Source: JBECKQ01 sp040235375
Lineage (GTDB): Bacteria > Planctomycetota > Phycisphaerae > UBA1845
Reading direction: 5' to 3'
DNA length: 6,170 nt
NCBI GenBank assembly: GCA_040235375.1
Contig: JBECKQ010000139.1
Coordinates: forward strand, 1 to 6,170
Shown: positions 6,112-6,170 of the stretch, in pieces
Position numbering within the stretch: position 1 is the stretch's first letter
Layout of the letters: the number at the start of each line of letters is the position of its first letter
Made by a program: the position numbers and the translations under genes
Notes under the pieces: model-generated
Database searches by the model: none
Told to the model about the DNA's origin: nothing
Seen by the model: the letters and a program-made list of their open reading frames with translations, nothing else

Positions 6112-6118
6112 CGATTGC

Positions 6119-6170
6119 ATGTCCCTAAACGGCAACCGACGCGAAACGCTCCGTGCGCTCACCCCCAGAA
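6119..6170 (+). CDS. Start of a plus-strand gene, product unknown (truncated by window edge)
   Basis: Seventeen codons are visible, from ATG 6119 to the end of the window, open throughout. The peptide begins MSLNGNRRETLRALTPR. The start is supported by the best Shine-Dalgarno in the window (GGAGG, 7-nt spacing). A pair of arginines at 7-8 is seen, but there is too little sequence to test for a twin-arginine signal, and no family can be named. It is divergent from the response-regulator gene and could share its control region, including the dyad at 5909-5924. Confidence 0.6.
   Translation, partial: MSLNGNRRETLRALTPR

Larger units (their letters stand above)
5773..6118. other. Non-coding divergent intergenic region (346 bp)
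   Basis: This stretch separates the divergent response-regulator gene and the plus-strand gene at 6119. The frames that cross it read as low-quality Arg/Ser/Pro-rich translations and no RNA gene is visible. It must hold promoters for both genes. What can be seen is a perfect 16-bp dyad (5909-5924), a partial sigma-54-like element on the minus strand (6017-6031), and a strong Shine-Dalgarno at its right end. A poor sigma-70-like pair on the minus strand (TTGCCG, 17 bp, TATTGC, near 5825-5855) was seen but is too weak to call. Confidence 0.6.

Noticed and set aside
1..6170. Mobile elements, CRISPR arrays, tRNA or rRNA genes
   Set aside because: No repeat-spacer pattern, transposase motifs, terminal inverted repeats or cloverleaf-like sequence were seen on either strand.

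Overview
The window is GC-rich bacterial chromosome. It most likely comes from a Planctomycetota/Phycisphaerae-type organism, judged from the pseudopilin of the H-X9-DG processing-associated kind, the high GC, and secreted proteins with short signal peptides. This is inference from gene content, not a taxonomic assignment.

Layout, right to left, because almost everything is on the minus strand. At the right edge a truncated plus-strand gene begins at 6119 behind a strong ribosome binding site. A 346-bp non-coding stretch separates it from the divergent gene 5772-4363, an NtrC-family response regulator (receiver + sigma-54 AAA+ + Fis-type HTH). After a 271-bp intergenic region comes 4091-3297, a type II secretion/type IV pilus-like pseudopilin. 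It is followed closely by 3262-1811, an NtrB-like HAMP sensor histidine kinase, and 1801-518, an exported M19 (renal-dipeptidase family) metallodipeptidase. The last three are separated by 34 and 9 bp, are co-directional, and look like one operon. A 245-bp intergenic region with a near-consensus sigma-70-type promoter then precedes a truncated secreted protein that runs off the left edge.

How the parts may work together: kinase and sigma-54 activator are an obvious cognate pair, but a pseudopilin gene sits between them. The intergenic region between regulator and pseudopilin holds a sigma-54-like -24/-12 element (minus strand, 4165-4151). About 108 and 127 bp upstream of its predicted start lie two direct copies of TGCGAC-N4-NNCGCG. 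A perfect dyad of the same motif (TGCGAC-TAGG-GTCGCA, 5909-5924) lies in the other intergenic region flanking the regulator. This layout resembles an NtrC-type enhancer plus promoter, and it suggests a self-contained circuit in which the regulator controls the pseudopilin-kinase-dipeptidase operon, and perhaps itself or the divergent gene. It recalls the PilS/PilR control of pilA, but here a cell-wall/peptide-processing dipeptidase is linked in. The regulatory elements are read from sequence only; their function is inferred.
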